Assembly: GCA_045591985.1 (NCBI GenBank)
Contig: JAZNTV010000008.1
Location: 1 to 64,000 of the forward strand
Direction of reading: 5' to 3'
DNA: 64,000 nt
From: SIG588 sp045591985
GTDB taxonomy: Bacteria > Bacillota > Clostridia > Oscillospirales > Acutalibacteraceae
The translations under genes were made by a program, and so were the position numbers. This document shows, one piece after another, positions 53,608 through 61,870 of this stretch. Position 1 is the first letter of the stretch. Each line of letters starts with the position of its first letter. Under the pieces are notes generated by a model. The model saw nothing but the letters and a program-made list of their open reading frames with translations, searched no databases and had not been told where the DNA came from.

Positions 53608-55050
53608 ATGGCAGCAGATAACAAAAAGATGGTCGAAGCCATCACCTCGATGGAGGACGATTTTGCCCAATGGTATACCGACGTGGTGAAAAAGGCGGAA
53701 TTGATCGAATACACCAGCGTAAAGGGCTGTATGGTCATTCGCCCTTACGGCTATGCGATCTGGGAACATATGCAACGTATTCTCGACGGTATGTTCAAGG
53801 CGACGGGGCATGAAAACGTGTGTATGCCGATGTTCATTCCCGAAAGCCTGCTTCAAAAGGAAAAGGATCATGTGGAAGGCTTCGCACCCGAAGTGGCATG
53901 GGTCACCCACGGCGGCAGCGATCCGCTGGAAGAGCGTCTGTGCGTGCGTCCCACGTCGGAGACCCTGTTCTGTGAGCACTACGCCAACATCGTGCATTCG
54001 TGGCGCGATCTTCCGAAACTGTATAACCAGTGGGTCAGCGTGGTAAGATGGGAAAAGACCACCCGCCCGTTCCTGCGTTCGCGTGAGTTCCTGTGGCAGG
54101 AAGGACACACCATTCATGCAACGGCACAAGAAGCCGTGGCAGAGACCGAACAGATGTTGAACGTGTACGCCGATTTCTGCGAGAACTACCTCGCGATGCC
54201 TGTGGTGAAAGGGAAGAAGACCGAAAGCGACAAGTTTGCAGGGGCGGTGGCGACTTACGCCATCGAAGCGCTGATGCACGACGGCAAAGCGTTGCAGGCA
54301 GGTACCTCCCACTATTTCGGCGACGGTTTTGCCAAAGCGTTTGATATCCACTTTACCGATAAAAACAACACCCAACAGAATCCGCATCAGACCTCGTGGG
54401 GTGTGACCACCCGTCTCATCGGTGCGATCATCATGACCCACGGTGACGATAACGGCTTGGTGCTTCCCCCGGCGGTAGCGCCGACCCAGTTGGTCATTCT
54501 TCCCATCGCGCAACACAAGCCCGGCGTGCTCGAAAAGGCGGCTGAACTGCGCGACCGTCTGGCAAACGTTGCCCGTGTGAAGATGGACGATTCAGACAAT
54601 TCGGCGGGATGGAAGTTTGCGGAATACGAAATGAAAGGCGTGCCGCTGCGTTTGGAGATCGGCCCCAAAGATATCGAAGCGGGTCAGTGTGTGTTGGTGC
54701 GCCGCGACAACCGCGAAAAAGTGGTTGTAAAGCTCGAAGACCTCGAGACGGTCGTGCCGCAGATGTTGAAAGACGTACACGAAGCGCTGTACAACAAAGC
54801 GCTTGAAAATCGTGAGCGCCGCACCTTCTCCTGCACCACGATGGACGAGATCACCGCCAAACTGCAAGAGAACGGCGACGGTTTCGTAAAGGCTATGTGG
54901 TGCGGTGAAGAGGAATGCGAAGACCGTGTGAAAGAGACCACCGGTGTCGGTTCGCGTTGTATTCCGTTTGCACAGGAAAACCTGTCCGACCGCTGTGTCT
55001 GTTGCGGCAAGCCCGCGAAGCACATGGTACTGTGGGGCAAGGCGTATTAA
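53608..55050 (+). CDS. proS: Prolyl-tRNA synthetase (short, archaeal/eukaryal type)
   Basis: ProS (480 residues) attaches proline to tRNA-Pro. It is the short form without the bacterial editing insertion. Class II motif 2 appears as QWVSVVRWEKTTRPFLRSREFLWQEGH and motif 3 in HGDDNGLVLPPAVAPTQ. A C-terminal extension has zinc-type cysteines (MWCGEEECEDRVK, DRCVCCGKPAK) and ends with a tyrosine (KAY), as in the type 3 enzymes. The ATG at 53608 follows AAGGAAGG. It is followed by the cyclophilin gene 12 bp on. Confidence 0.95.
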   Translation: MAADNKKMVEAITSMEDDFAQWYTDVVKKAELIEYTSVKGCMVIRPYGYAIWEHMQRILDGMFKATGHENVCMPMFIPESLLQKEKDHVEGFAPEVAWVTHGGSDPLEERLCVRPTSETLFCEHYANIVHSWRDLPKLYNQWVSVVRWEKTTRPFLRSREFLWQEGHTIHATAQEAVAETEQMLNVYADFCENYLAMPVVKGKKTESDKFAGAVATYAIEALMHDGKALQAGTSHYFGDGFAKAFDIHFTDKNNTQQNPHQTSWGVTTRLIGAIIMTHGDDNGLVLPPAVAPTQLVILPIAQHKPGVLEKAAELRDRLANVARVKMDDSDNSAGWKFAEYEMKGVPLRLEIGPKDIEAGQCVLVRRDNREKVVVKLEDLETVVPQMLKDVHEALYNKALENRERRTFSCTTMDEITAKLQENGDGFVKAMWCGEEECEDRVKETTGVGSRCIPFAQENLSDRCVCCGKPAKHMVLWGKAY

Positions 55051-55062
55051 GGAGGAACTGCA

Positions 55063-55656
55063 ATGAATCAATTAGGTTTGCCCGCAACGGGCGATACGGT
55101 AGCCGTTATGCACACTTCGATGGGGGATATCTCCATCCGTCTGTTCCCCGAAAAAGCGCCTAAGACGGTGGAGAATTTCACCACCCATGCGAAAAACGGC
55201 TATTATAACGGCATTACGTTCCACCGCGTCATCAAAGATTTTATGATTCAGGGCGGCGACCCCGACGGTACGGGTTGCGGCGGCGAAAGCATTTGGGGCG
55301 TGCCGTTTGAAGACGAGTTTGATCTCGAACTGCGCAACTATCGCGGTGCACTCTCGATGGCCAATGCCGGCCCCCGCACCAACGGCAGTCAGTTCTTCAT
55401 CGTGCAGTGCGACAACGTGCCCGAAGGGTTGGTCGCGCAGATGCGCGAACTTGCCGAGCAGGGATTCCCCGCCGAAGTGACCGACAATTATGTGAAAGTC
55501 GGCGGCACGCCGCATCTGGACTTCCGCCACACCGTGTTCGGTCAGGTGTTTGAGGGGATGGACGTGGTGGATGCCATCGCCGCAGTGGAGACCGACCGTC
55601 GCGACAAGCCTCTTACCCCCGTTACCATTCTGTCTATCGACGTAAAAGAATGGTAA
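55063..55656 (+). CDS. Cyclophilin-type peptidyl-prolyl isomerase
   Basis: The 197-residue cytoplasmic enzyme catalyses cis-trans isomerisation of prolyl bonds. Motifs are FPEKAPKTVENFTTHAKNGYYNG, FHRVIKDFMIQGGDPDGTGCGGESIWG, LSMANAGPRTNGSQFFI and FGQVFEGMDVVDAI. No signal peptide is seen. AAGGAGG precedes the ATG. It overlaps the Cys-cluster gene by 7 bp. Confidence 0.95.
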   Translation: MNQLGLPATGDTVAVMHTSMGDISIRLFPEKAPKTVENFTTHAKNGYYNGITFHRVIKDFMIQGGDPDGTGCGGESIWGVPFEDEFDLELRNYRGALSMANAGPRTNGSQFFIVQCDNVPEGLVAQMRELAEQGFPAEVTDNYVKVGGTPHLDFRHTVFGQVFEGMDVVDAIAAVETDRRDKPLTPVTILSIDVKEW

Positions 55657-56153
55657 ACTACGATACGCTTTACGCCATTTTAGAGAATCTCACGCCGCTC
55701 ACCGCCGATTGCGGCGAGGTTTGCGCCGCCGCGTGCTGTAAAGGCGGCAACAACGAGGGAATGCTGTTGTTTCCCGACGAAGCAGAACATCTTCGTTGCG
55801 ATGACCGCGTGGTGCGGGAAAACGGGCGGGAACTGTACGTGTGTGACGGCGGGTGTGACCGCGCAAAGCGCCCCCTCTCCTGCCGCTTGTTCCCCCTCTT
55901 TCCCGTTGTAACCGACGAAGGACGTATCCGAGCGGTATACGATCCGCGCGCCTACCGTGTGTGCCCGCTGGTGCAGTTAAACGGCAACGTGCGGCTCGAC
56001 CGCCGCTTTGTGCGGGCGGTGCGCGCCGTTGGGCGGCAGATCGCCGCCGACCCCGCGGGATCGGCGTTTTTGAAGGAACAGACAGCGGAGATTCACGAGA
56101 TCAACCGCTTTTTGCAATTGGATAAAAAACGCTCCCCTATTTGCAGACGATGA
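55650..56153 (+). CDS. YkgJ-like cysteine-cluster protein
   Basis: The 167-residue protein has a conserved cysteine set (CGEVCAAACCKGG near residue 21, CDGGCDRAKRPLSCRLFP near residue 65, and CPLV near 108) that could bind zinc or an Fe-S cluster, as in the YkgJ/UPF0153-like families. Enzymatic role is unknown. The start overlaps the cyclophilin stop and the next gene (mtnN) begins 16 bp later, so it is in the proS-ppi-mtnN operon. Confidence 0.7.
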   Translation: MVNYDTLYAILENLTPLTADCGEVCAAACCKGGNNEGMLLFPDEAEHLRCDDRVVRENGRELYVCDGGCDRAKRPLSCRLFPLFPVVTDEGRIRAVYDPRAYRVCPLVQLNGNVRLDRRFVRAVRAVGRQIAADPAGSAFLKEQTAEIHEINRFLQLDKKRSPICRR

Positions 56154-56169
56154 GAAAGGACGGATCCTC

Positions 56170-56892
56170 ATGAAATTCGGTATTATCGGCGCTATGGACT
56201 CCGAAGTAGCGGCGCTCATTGCTTCCATGGAAGAGCACGGACGCGACGTGGTTGCCGGTTGCACGTTCGTATACGGCACCATCGGCGATCAGGCGGTCGT
56301 GGTGGTCAAAAGCGGCATCGGCAAGGTGTGCGCCGCGCTGTGCGCCCAAATTCTGATCGACCGCTACGCGGTGGAAGCCATCGTCAATACGGGCATCGCG
56401 GGCGGTTTGAATGCCGAACTTTCGGTGGGTGATTTCGTGGTGGCGGATGCCGCGGTACAGCACGATTTCGATCTCACCGCCTTCGGACACGTAAACGGCT
56501 ATATGCCCGCCATGGGCGGCGACGATCGCGTGCCGAGTTTTTGGCAGACCGACCCCTCGCTTGAAGCACGCTTCATCCACGCCGCGGAAACGGTAAAAGC
56601 CGAGCAAGGGCGCTCGTTCCGCTGTCTCGGCGGTGTGGTCGCTTCGGGCGACGTATTCGTCAGCGACGGTGCGTTAAAGCAGACCCTGATCGAACGCTTC
56701 AACGCCGCCGCCGCCGAAATGGAAGGTGCCGCCGTGGCGCAGGTCGCCGTGCTGAACGGTGTGCCCTGTGCCATCGTGCGGGCGATCTCCGACTTGGCAG
56801 ACGGCAGTGCCGCCGAAAGTTTCGAAGATTTCGAGCAGGATGCCGCCGCACTGTCCTCGGCAATCTTGCTGACGATGTTACGGGAGATGTGA
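56170..56892 (+). CDS. mtnN: 5'-methylthioadenosine/S-adenosylhomocysteine nucleosidase
   Basis: The 240-residue enzyme cleaves adenine from methylthioadenosine and S-adenosylhomocysteine, clearing by-products of radical-SAM and methylation reactions. It has the N-terminal GIIGAMDSEVAAL, VNTGIAGGLN, SGDVFVSD, the nucleoside-binding AAEMEGAAVAQVA and RAISDLAD with the catalytic aspartate. GAAAGGACGG precedes the ATG and a terminator follows. Several radical-SAM enzymes in this window would depend on such clearance. Confidence 0.93.
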   Translation: MKFGIIGAMDSEVAALIASMEEHGRDVVAGCTFVYGTIGDQAVVVVKSGIGKVCAALCAQILIDRYAVEAIVNTGIAGGLNAELSVGDFVVADAAVQHDFDLTAFGHVNGYMPAMGGDDRVPSFWQTDPSLEARFIHAAETVKAEQGRSFRCLGGVVASGDVFVSDGALKQTLIERFNAAAAEMEGAAVAQVAVLNGVPCAIVRAISDLADGSAAESFEDFEQDAAALSSAILLTMLREM

Positions 56893-56905
56893 AAATGTGA
56901 AAACG

Positions 56906-56940
56906 GAGAGGATGCACCTTGAACGGTACATCCTCTCTTT
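56906..56940 (+). terminator. Terminator after mtnN
   Basis: GAGAGGATG / CATCCTCTC stem (arms 56906-56914 and 56929-56937) followed by TTT. Confidence 0.7.
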
Positions 56941-56984
56941 GCGTTTGTTGTGAGTATTTACTTGAACTAAAATGGTGCTGTGAC

Positions 56985-57166
56985 TCTTGGCTCGCCCCTT
57001 TGGGGAGAGATGTCTAGCACAGCGAAACTGAGAGGGGAAAATCAACTTTAAGTAACCTCATTTGCCGCAAGACAACATCATTTACACCGCAGGCGTAACA
57101 TTGTTTTGTGTCCGCAAACGATGTTCGTGTCCCCAAAAAAGAACCGGACGAAAACCGAGGATTTTC
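56985..57166. repeat. Intergenic repeat region
   Basis: CCCCTTTGGGG and a later GAGAGGGGAAAAT delimit a palindromic unit resembling the one at 35180. The rest up to 57166 holds CAACATCATT...AACGATGTT inverted similarity and no gene; AAAGAACCGGACGAAAACCG just before the AT-rich gene may be part of a dispersed repeat. Confidence 0.45.
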
Positions 57167-58006
57167 TTACATATCTTTTAATCTTGCCTCAATGTAATTG
57201 TTTTTAGGCAATCCAACATTATAAGCATCAAAATACAGTTCTTTTGCTTCTTTTACATTGTCACTATATATCAAAGCATTGATTGCTGAAGTAATACCAA
57301 CAACACCTTGTTTTCTTTTATCAAAGGGTGTAGTAAAACTTTTCCACTCTCCTACCAAAAAATCATTAAAGATTTGAGGGTATGATAAATATTCAAAAAG
57401 AGTCCTGCTCAATTCACAAAATTCTTTACCATCAACGGTTGAAACCCTTGAAATAAGCGAAAGATATATTGTTTTATAAAAACTATATTCCGAGGTTGTC
57501 TCTGTCTTTGAAAGGAATTTCTCAAAGTTCAACTTTGCACAATTAAAATTATCTTGTGAGATTGTTAAATGGTTGTTTACGTAAAGTGCAGCCCTATGCA
57601 CATTAAATTCTGCAAAACAATTTTTACTGTCTCCGTTTTGTTCTACTGCTTTTCTATATAAACTCCACCAAAAGTCGCTATAACCATCTTTTTCTAAAGT
57701 TAGTCTTTGTGTGGCATCACAAACAAGCCAATATAAATATTCATTGTCTTGATTTCTAATAAGCTCATAAAACTTTTTATGGTTATCAAATAAGGAATAC
57801 CCGTCTTTAAGCAACGCATAATTATCAGAAATATTCCAATAACAAAAACCTATATCTTGAAATTCTGTAACAATTTTATTTTCAATAACAGAATTTAAAT
57901 ACGAAATAAGAGACAAATCTTTTTCTCTTTTTTCTTCGGGTGAAATCGCAAAACGCTGTCCTGTAACTTTCAGTTCTAAAAAGGCTTTTTTTATTTTATC
58001 TTTCAT
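57167..58006 (-). CDS. AT-rich orphan protein of unknown function
   Basis: The 279-residue product is not recognised. It is rich in aromatic, Lys, Asn and Ser residues, has no signal peptide or membrane segment, and appears all-helical with repeated tyrosine/tryptophan-containing segments (SLFDNHKKFYELIRNQDNEY, YSDFWWSLYRKAVEQNG), which could be tetratricopeptide-like. Base composition is far more AT-rich than neighbouring genes, and it lies between dispersed repeats and a hairpin array next to a tRNA, so it is probably acquired. GAGGTGATAGG precedes the ATG. Confidence 0.7.
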   Translation of the reverse strand: MKDKIKKAFLELKVTGQRFAISPEEKREKDLSLISYLNSVIENKIVTEFQDIGFCYWNISDNYALLKDGYSLFDNHKKFYELIRNQDNEYLYWLVCDATQRLTLEKDGYSDFWWSLYRKAVEQNGDSKNCFAEFNVHRAALYVNNHLTISQDNFNCAKLNFEKFLSKTETTSEYSFYKTIYLSLISRVSTVDGKEFCELSRTLFEYLSYPQIFNDFLVGEWKSFTTPFDKRKQGVVGITSAINALIYSDNVKEAKELYFDAYNVGLPKNNYIEARLKDM

Positions 58007-58067
58007 CCTATCACCTCTTGTATAAACTATAGCAGAAAGTCGTTTCTAAATCAACACGAAGTGTTGC

Positions 58068-58219
58068 ATGTAATCATTTTCGCAAGAAAATGTATGTAAT
58101 CACGGCAACGCCGTGAATGTAATCCGCCGTAGGTGGTATGTAATCAATCCGAAGGAAATACACCTGCGGTGATGCCATACACGCTACGCGTGATTACATA
58201 CACCTGACGGCGATTACAT
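58068..58219. repeat. ATGTAATC hairpin-repeat array
   Basis: ATGTAATC occurs at 58068, 58094, 58117 and 58138, and inverted (GATTACAT) at 58192 and 58212. The direct units are separated by small palindromes: ATTTTCGCAAGAAAAT, CACGGCAACGCCGTG and CCGCCGTAGGTGG. It holds no gene. It resembles a folded RNA or DNA element and not a CRISPR array. Confidence 0.7.
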
Positions 58220-58275
58220 ACCAATGCTGCGGATTGGATAAAAATAAAGGACTACCAAAGTGGTGCTTTATTTTT

Positions 58276-58295
58276 TGGTGGACGTTAACGGACTT
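58276..58295 (-). other. Displaced copy of the tRNA-Val 3' end
   Basis: On the minus strand AAGTCCGTTAACGTCCACCA matches the 3' 20 nt of the intact tRNA (AAGCCCGTAAACGTCCACCA) at 18 of 20 positions and includes CCA. A hairpin terminator follows (AAATAAAG / CTTTATTT, 58241-58275). Confidence 0.65.
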
Positions 58296-58308
58296 TCTTC
58301 TCGCGAAC

Positions 58309-58366
58309 GCAACAGTCCCCCGGACTGTTGCTCCCAAGGCTTCGGTGCTACGCACCTCACCCTTGG
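58309..58366. repeat. Two adjacent palindromic hairpins
   Basis: GCAACAGTCC / GGACTGTTGC (10-bp perfect stem, 58309-58331) and CCAAGG...CCTTGG (58334-58366) enclosing GGTGC/GCACC. No coding sense is seen; they fill the space between the two tRNA ends. Confidence 0.6.
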
Positions 58367-58393
58367 AGCTCGTTTCAAGTCCGTTTTTATGTA

Positions 58394-58434
58394 CCAAACA
58401 AAAGCAACACGCTATGCGTGGTGTTTTTGTTTGG
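58394..58434 (-). terminator. Terminator of tRNA-Val
   Basis: A 19-bp stem with two mismatches (CCAAACAAAA...CGC / GCG...TTTTGTTTGG) directly after the CCA end on the minus strand. Confidence 0.65.
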
Positions 58435-58507
58435 TGGACGTTTACGGGCTTGAACCGCTGACCCTTCGCACGTCAAGCGAATGCTCTACCAGCTGAGCTA
58501 AACGTCC
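58432..58507 (-). tRNA. tRNA-Val (anticodon GAC)
   Basis: A 76-nt cloverleaf with encoded CCA. The acceptor stem is GGACGTT/AACGTCC with A73. The D arm is GCTC-AGCTGGTA-GAGC, and the anticodon arm is TTCGC-TTGACGT-GCGAA, giving GAC for valine GUC/GUU codons. The T arm is AGCGG-TTCAAGC-CCGTA, in which positions 49 and 65 (A-A) do not pair and 50-64 is G-U. The partial copy at 58276 would restore the pair, so the 3' end here may have been exchanged. Confidence 0.9.
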
Positions 58508-58577
58508 ATATTGTTGCCGCATATTCATCGGCGCGAGTGTTATTATATAAAAAGTTTCAGAATTTGTCAAGTAGTAA

Positions 58578-58606
58578 TTGAAAAATTTTTTAAAATATGT
58601 TATGAT
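58578..58606 (+). promoter_or_regulatory. Promoter of asnS
   Basis: TTGAAA (58578-58583), 17 bp, TATGAT (58601-58606), with GGAAGGGG before the ATG at 58653. Confidence 0.65.
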
Positions 58607-58652
58607 ATAGTCTATCATTGTAAAATCATTGCATTTGGAAGGGGTTCTTCTT

Positions 58653-60047
58653 ATGAAACGTACGGAAATCGCTGCCGTTTTTGCCGACGGCGAGCGTTTG
58701 AAAGGGCAGTCGGTATCGGTCTGCGGTTGGGCACGCACCTTGCGTGTCAGCGGCGCGATCGGTTTTATCGAACTGAACGACGGCAGTTGCCAGCGCAACC
58801 TGCAGATCGTATTCGAATCGACCACACTCGAAAATTTTGACGTGATCGCGAAGCAAAACGTCGGCGTGGCACTTTGCGTCACGGGCACGGTGGTGGAATC
58901 TCCCAACCCGAAGCAGCCGATCGAGGTGCAGGCGACCGCTATCGAAGTCGAGGGTGCGTCTACCCCCGACTATCCGTTGCAGAAAAAGCGCCACTCGCTG
59001 GAATACCTGCGCACCATCGCCCACCTGCGTCCGCGCACCAATATGTTCGGTGCGGTATATCGTGTGCGTTCGGCCGCGGCGTTTGCCATTCACGAGTTTT
59101 TCCAGGGGCGCGGCTTTGTGTATGCACACACCCCCCTCATCACCAGCAGTGACTGCGAAGGTGCGGGCGAAATGTTCCAGGTGACTTCGCTCGACCTCGA
59201 TAACCTGCCGCGTACCGAAGACGGTGCGGTGGATTACTCGGAAGATTTCTTCGGCAAGCACACCGCGCTGACCGTGTCGGGTCAGCTGTCGGCGGAATGT
59301 ATGGCGCAAGCCTTCGGCAAGGTGTACACCTTCGGCCCCACCTTCCGCGCCGAGCGTTCCTTCACCGCGCGTCATGCGGCGGAATTCTGGATGATCGAGC
59401 CGGAGATCGCCTTTGCCGATCTGAACGACGATATGGAACTGGCCGCCGATATGGTGCAGTTCGTGGTGAAGAAACTGCTGGAACGTTGCCCCGATGAACT
59501 GGCGTTCTTCAACAACTTCGTGGATAAAGGCTTGCTTGAGCGTTTGAACGACATTGCAAACGCCACCTTCGCCCGTGTGACTTACACCGAAGCAGTGGCC
59601 ATTTTGGAACAACACAAAGATCAATTTGAATATCCCGTGTTCTGGGGTTGCGATCTGCAGACCGAACACGAGCGTTTTCTCACCGAACAGATCTATCACG
59701 GCCCCGTGTTCGTGACCGATTATCCGAAGGAGATCAAAGCGTTCTATATGCGTCTCAACGATGACGGCAAGACGGTGGCGGCGATGGATATGTTGGTGCC
59801 CGGTGTGGGCGAACTCATCGGCGGCAGCCAGCGTGAAGAGCGTTTGGATATCCTCACCGAACGTATTAAGGAACTCGGTATGAACGAGGAAGACTACTGG
59901 TGGTACCTCGATTTGCGCCGTTACGGCGGCACCCATCACGCGGGCTTCGGTCTCGGGTTTGAGCGTCTCGTGATGTACGTGACGGGTATGGCGAACATCC
60001 GCGACGTGTTGCTCTTCCCGCGTACCACCGGATCGGCGGATTTCTGA
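58653..60047 (+). CDS. asnS: Asparaginyl-tRNA synthetase
   Basis: AsnS (464 residues) attaches asparagine to tRNA-Asn. The N-terminal OB-fold anticodon domain (VSVCGWARTLRVSGAIGFIELNDGS) fills residues about 17-105. The class IIb catalytic domain has motif 2 TFRAERSFTARHAAEFWMIEPE and motif 3 GFGLGFERLVMYVTGMANIRD. FWMIEPE and the absence of an aspartyl-type insertion separate it from AspRS. The ATG at 58653 is set by GGAAGGGG. The DUF1292 gene starts 1 bp after its stop codon. Confidence 0.96.
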   Translation: MKRTEIAAVFADGERLKGQSVSVCGWARTLRVSGAIGFIELNDGSCQRNLQIVFESTTLENFDVIAKQNVGVALCVTGTVVESPNPKQPIEVQATAIEVEGASTPDYPLQKKRHSLEYLRTIAHLRPRTNMFGAVYRVRSAAAFAIHEFFQGRGFVYAHTPLITSSDCEGAGEMFQVTSLDLDNLPRTEDGAVDYSEDFFGKHTALTVSGQLSAECMAQAFGKVYTFGPTFRAERSFTARHAAEFWMIEPEIAFADLNDDMELAADMVQFVVKKLLERCPDELAFFNNFVDKGLLERLNDIANATFARVTYTEAVAILEQHKDQFEYPVFWGCDLQTEHERFLTEQIYHGPVFVTDYPKEIKAFYMRLNDDGKTVAAMDMLVPGVGELIGGSQREERLDILTERIKELGMNEEDYWWYLDLRRYGGTHHAGFGLGFERLVMYVTGMANIRDVLLFPRTTGSADF

Positions 60048-60048
60048 T

Positions 60049-60297
60049 ATGGATGAATTGTTGTATTTGACCGACGAAAACGGCAACGAAACCGCGTTTG
60101 AAGTGCTGGACGTGGTGGAATGGGGCGGCGACGAATATGCCGTGCTCTTCCCCGCCGACGGCGGCGACGGGGCTGTGTTGTTACAGATCCTTCCCGCTGA
60201 AGCGGGCGAAGAGGAAACGTTCGTCGGTGTCGACGAAGAAACGATGCACGCGGTATACCAAAAGTTCCTGGAATTGCACAAAGACGAATTATCCTAA
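60049..60297 (+). CDS. DUF1292 family protein
   Basis: The 82-residue acidic protein matches the DUF1292/UPF0473 pattern: LYLTDENGNETAFEVLDVVEWGGDEYAVLFPAD, then LQILPAEAGEEETFVGVDEETMHAVYQKFLEL. The function is unknown in the family. It starts one base after the asnS stop, in another frame, so translation is likely coupled. A terminator follows. Confidence 0.85.
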   Translation: MDELLYLTDENGNETAFEVLDVVEWGGDEYAVLFPADGGDGAVLLQILPAEAGEEETFVGVDEETMHAVYQKFLELHKDELS

Positions 60298-60302
60298 CCG
60301 AA

Positions 60303-60331
60303 AGAAGGGGTTGCGTTGGCAACCCCGTCTT
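60303..60331. terminator. Bidirectional terminator
   Basis: AAGGGGTTGC-type stem (GGGGTTGC / GCAACCCC at 60307-60326) with flanking A and T tracts between convergent genes. Confidence 0.75.
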
Positions 60332-61870
60332 TTATATCGTAATATCCCGTTTTGAAAGACAACCGCACCCGTACAAAAGCAAGGTGAACACCCCGCATAT
60401 GAGCAAGATCCCCACCGCGACCGCCACAACGGGCGGACACACGGCAAGCAGGTAATTTCGTTGCAGGGTGTGGCTTCCCAACATGGCCACCGTCACCGCC
60501 AGACTCGGTGCTATCACCCACTGTCGCCAGCGGAATCTCATTCCCGTGACGGTCATCAGTCGACTGACATTCAACACCGCAACCAACACATTGCTCACCG
60601 TCATAACAAAGAGGAACCCCGCCATCCCCGCACGCGGCACGACCGTCACCACCAGCGCCAGGCGCAGTGCCGAATCCACCACGCTGTATTTCAGCGTGCT
60701 GACCTGCTGATTTAACCCTTTTAAGATGCCGTCCACCATACTCTCCACGTACATTGCGGGCACCAACGGGGCAAGCGCCCGCAGGATACAGCCAACCTCG
60801 TCGCTGTGATAAAACAACCGCCCGAGCGGTACGGCATAGAGATAAAACACACCGCCCGTGAGGATCGCGCCCGTGAGCGTGAGGTGCAACGTGTGGGCGA
60901 CCGCCCGCTGCACCTTTTCTTGGCGGTCGAGCGACGCCGCTTCGGATATTTCGGGAATGAGCAAGGTAGCAAGCGACGACAAGAACGAGGACGGGAAGAA
61001 TAAGAGCGGCATCGCCATCCCTTTCAGGCAACCGAACTGCGCCAGTGCCACCGCCCGCGACCCCGTGTATCGTGCAAGGCGGGACGGCACCAACAAATTC
61101 TCCACCGTGTGTAGCGTCGTGTTGAGATAGCGGGTGGCGGTGATCGGCAAGGCAATACCCATCAGGGTGGGCATAACGGCAGAGCGCGTCCCCTCATCCC
61201 CCGCAGGCAGACGACGGCGGTCACGCCGAAAGGACAGCGCAAGGTGCAGGCAAGACGTACTTTCCGCCACCACGTCTCCCACCATCACCACGGCACACGC
61301 CGACGCCACCGACACGGCGTATCCGCGTTCCAATAACAATGCGATCACGGCGATGCGCACCGCTTGCTCCAGCAGTTGTGCGTGGGCGGTAACGTTCACC
61401 CGCCGCCGTGCCATGAAATACCCTTTCAGGCAAGAGGAAACACCCATAAACGGCAGACTGATCGTAAGGATACGCAACGCCGCCACCGCCCGCATATCCC
61501 CGATGCAAAAGCGGCTGATGGGATCGGCGGCAAGCGACACGAGCAGCGCGGACATCACCCCCACGCCGATGCTCACGAGTACGGCGGCTCGCAGTGCCGC
61601 CAATGCCGTGCGGCGGTTGCCGTGACACAGCGCGTCGGTCACCATACGTGTCACGGCGGTGCAGATACCCGCCGCCGCAAACGCCGATGCCAACACGTAG
61701 ACCGATACGATCAGTTGATACAACCCCATTCCCTCCGCACCGATGCGGCCCGCAAGATAGATACGGAAAAAAATTCCGACGGTACGCAGTAACAGCGAGG
61801 TCACGGTGAGTACGGCGGCGTTCTGCAAAAAGGCGGAACGCCGTACCGTTTTAACGAGCAACATACGCAT
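60332..61870 (-). CDS. SpoVB/MurJ-like lipid flippase (MOP superfamily)
   Basis: The 512-residue protein has about 13-14 membrane segments and MOP-exporter features: an N-terminal ALFLQNAAVLTVTSLLL-like start with RIYLAGRIGAEGMGLYQL, GICTAVTRMVTDAL, and YLNTTLHTVENLLVPSRL. It most resembles stage V sporulation protein B, which flips lipid-linked precursors for spore cortex. The ATG at 61870 overlaps the upstream peptidoglycan-binding gene and has no clear ribosome site, so coupled translation is likely; MLLVKTVRR (61864) is an alternative start. Confidence 0.85.
   Translation of the reverse strand: MRMLLVKTVRRSAFLQNAAVLTVTSLLLRTVGIFFRIYLAGRIGAEGMGLYQLIVSVYVLASAFAAAGICTAVTRMVTDALCHGNRRTALAALRAAVLVSIGVGVMSALLVSLAADPISRFCIGDMRAVAALRILTISLPFMGVSSCLKGYFMARRRVNVTAHAQLLEQAVRIAVIALLLERGYAVSVASACAVVMVGDVVAESTSCLHLALSFRRDRRRLPAGDEGTRSAVMPTLMGIALPITATRYLNTTLHTVENLLVPSRLARYTGSRAVALAQFGCLKGMAMPLLFFPSSFLSSLATLLIPEISEAASLDRQEKVQRAVAHTLHLTLTGAILTGGVFYLYAVPLGRLFYHSDEVGCILRALAPLVPAMYVESMVDGILKGLNQQVSTLKYSVVDSALRLALVVTVVPRAGMAGFLFVMTVSNVLVAVLNVSRLMTVTGMRFRWRQWVIAPSLAVTVAMLGSHTLQRNYLLAVCPPVVAVAVGILLICGVFTLLLYGCGCLSKRDITI

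Noticed and set aside
58068..58219. Possible CRISPR array
   Set aside because: The repeated word is only 8 bp, the spacers are palindromic and of uneven length, two copies are inverted, and no cas genes are near.
58234..58496. Short proteins reading through the tRNA-Val region
   Set aside because: The open frames in both directions run through tRNA sequence and hairpins and lack ribosome sites; they are not genes.
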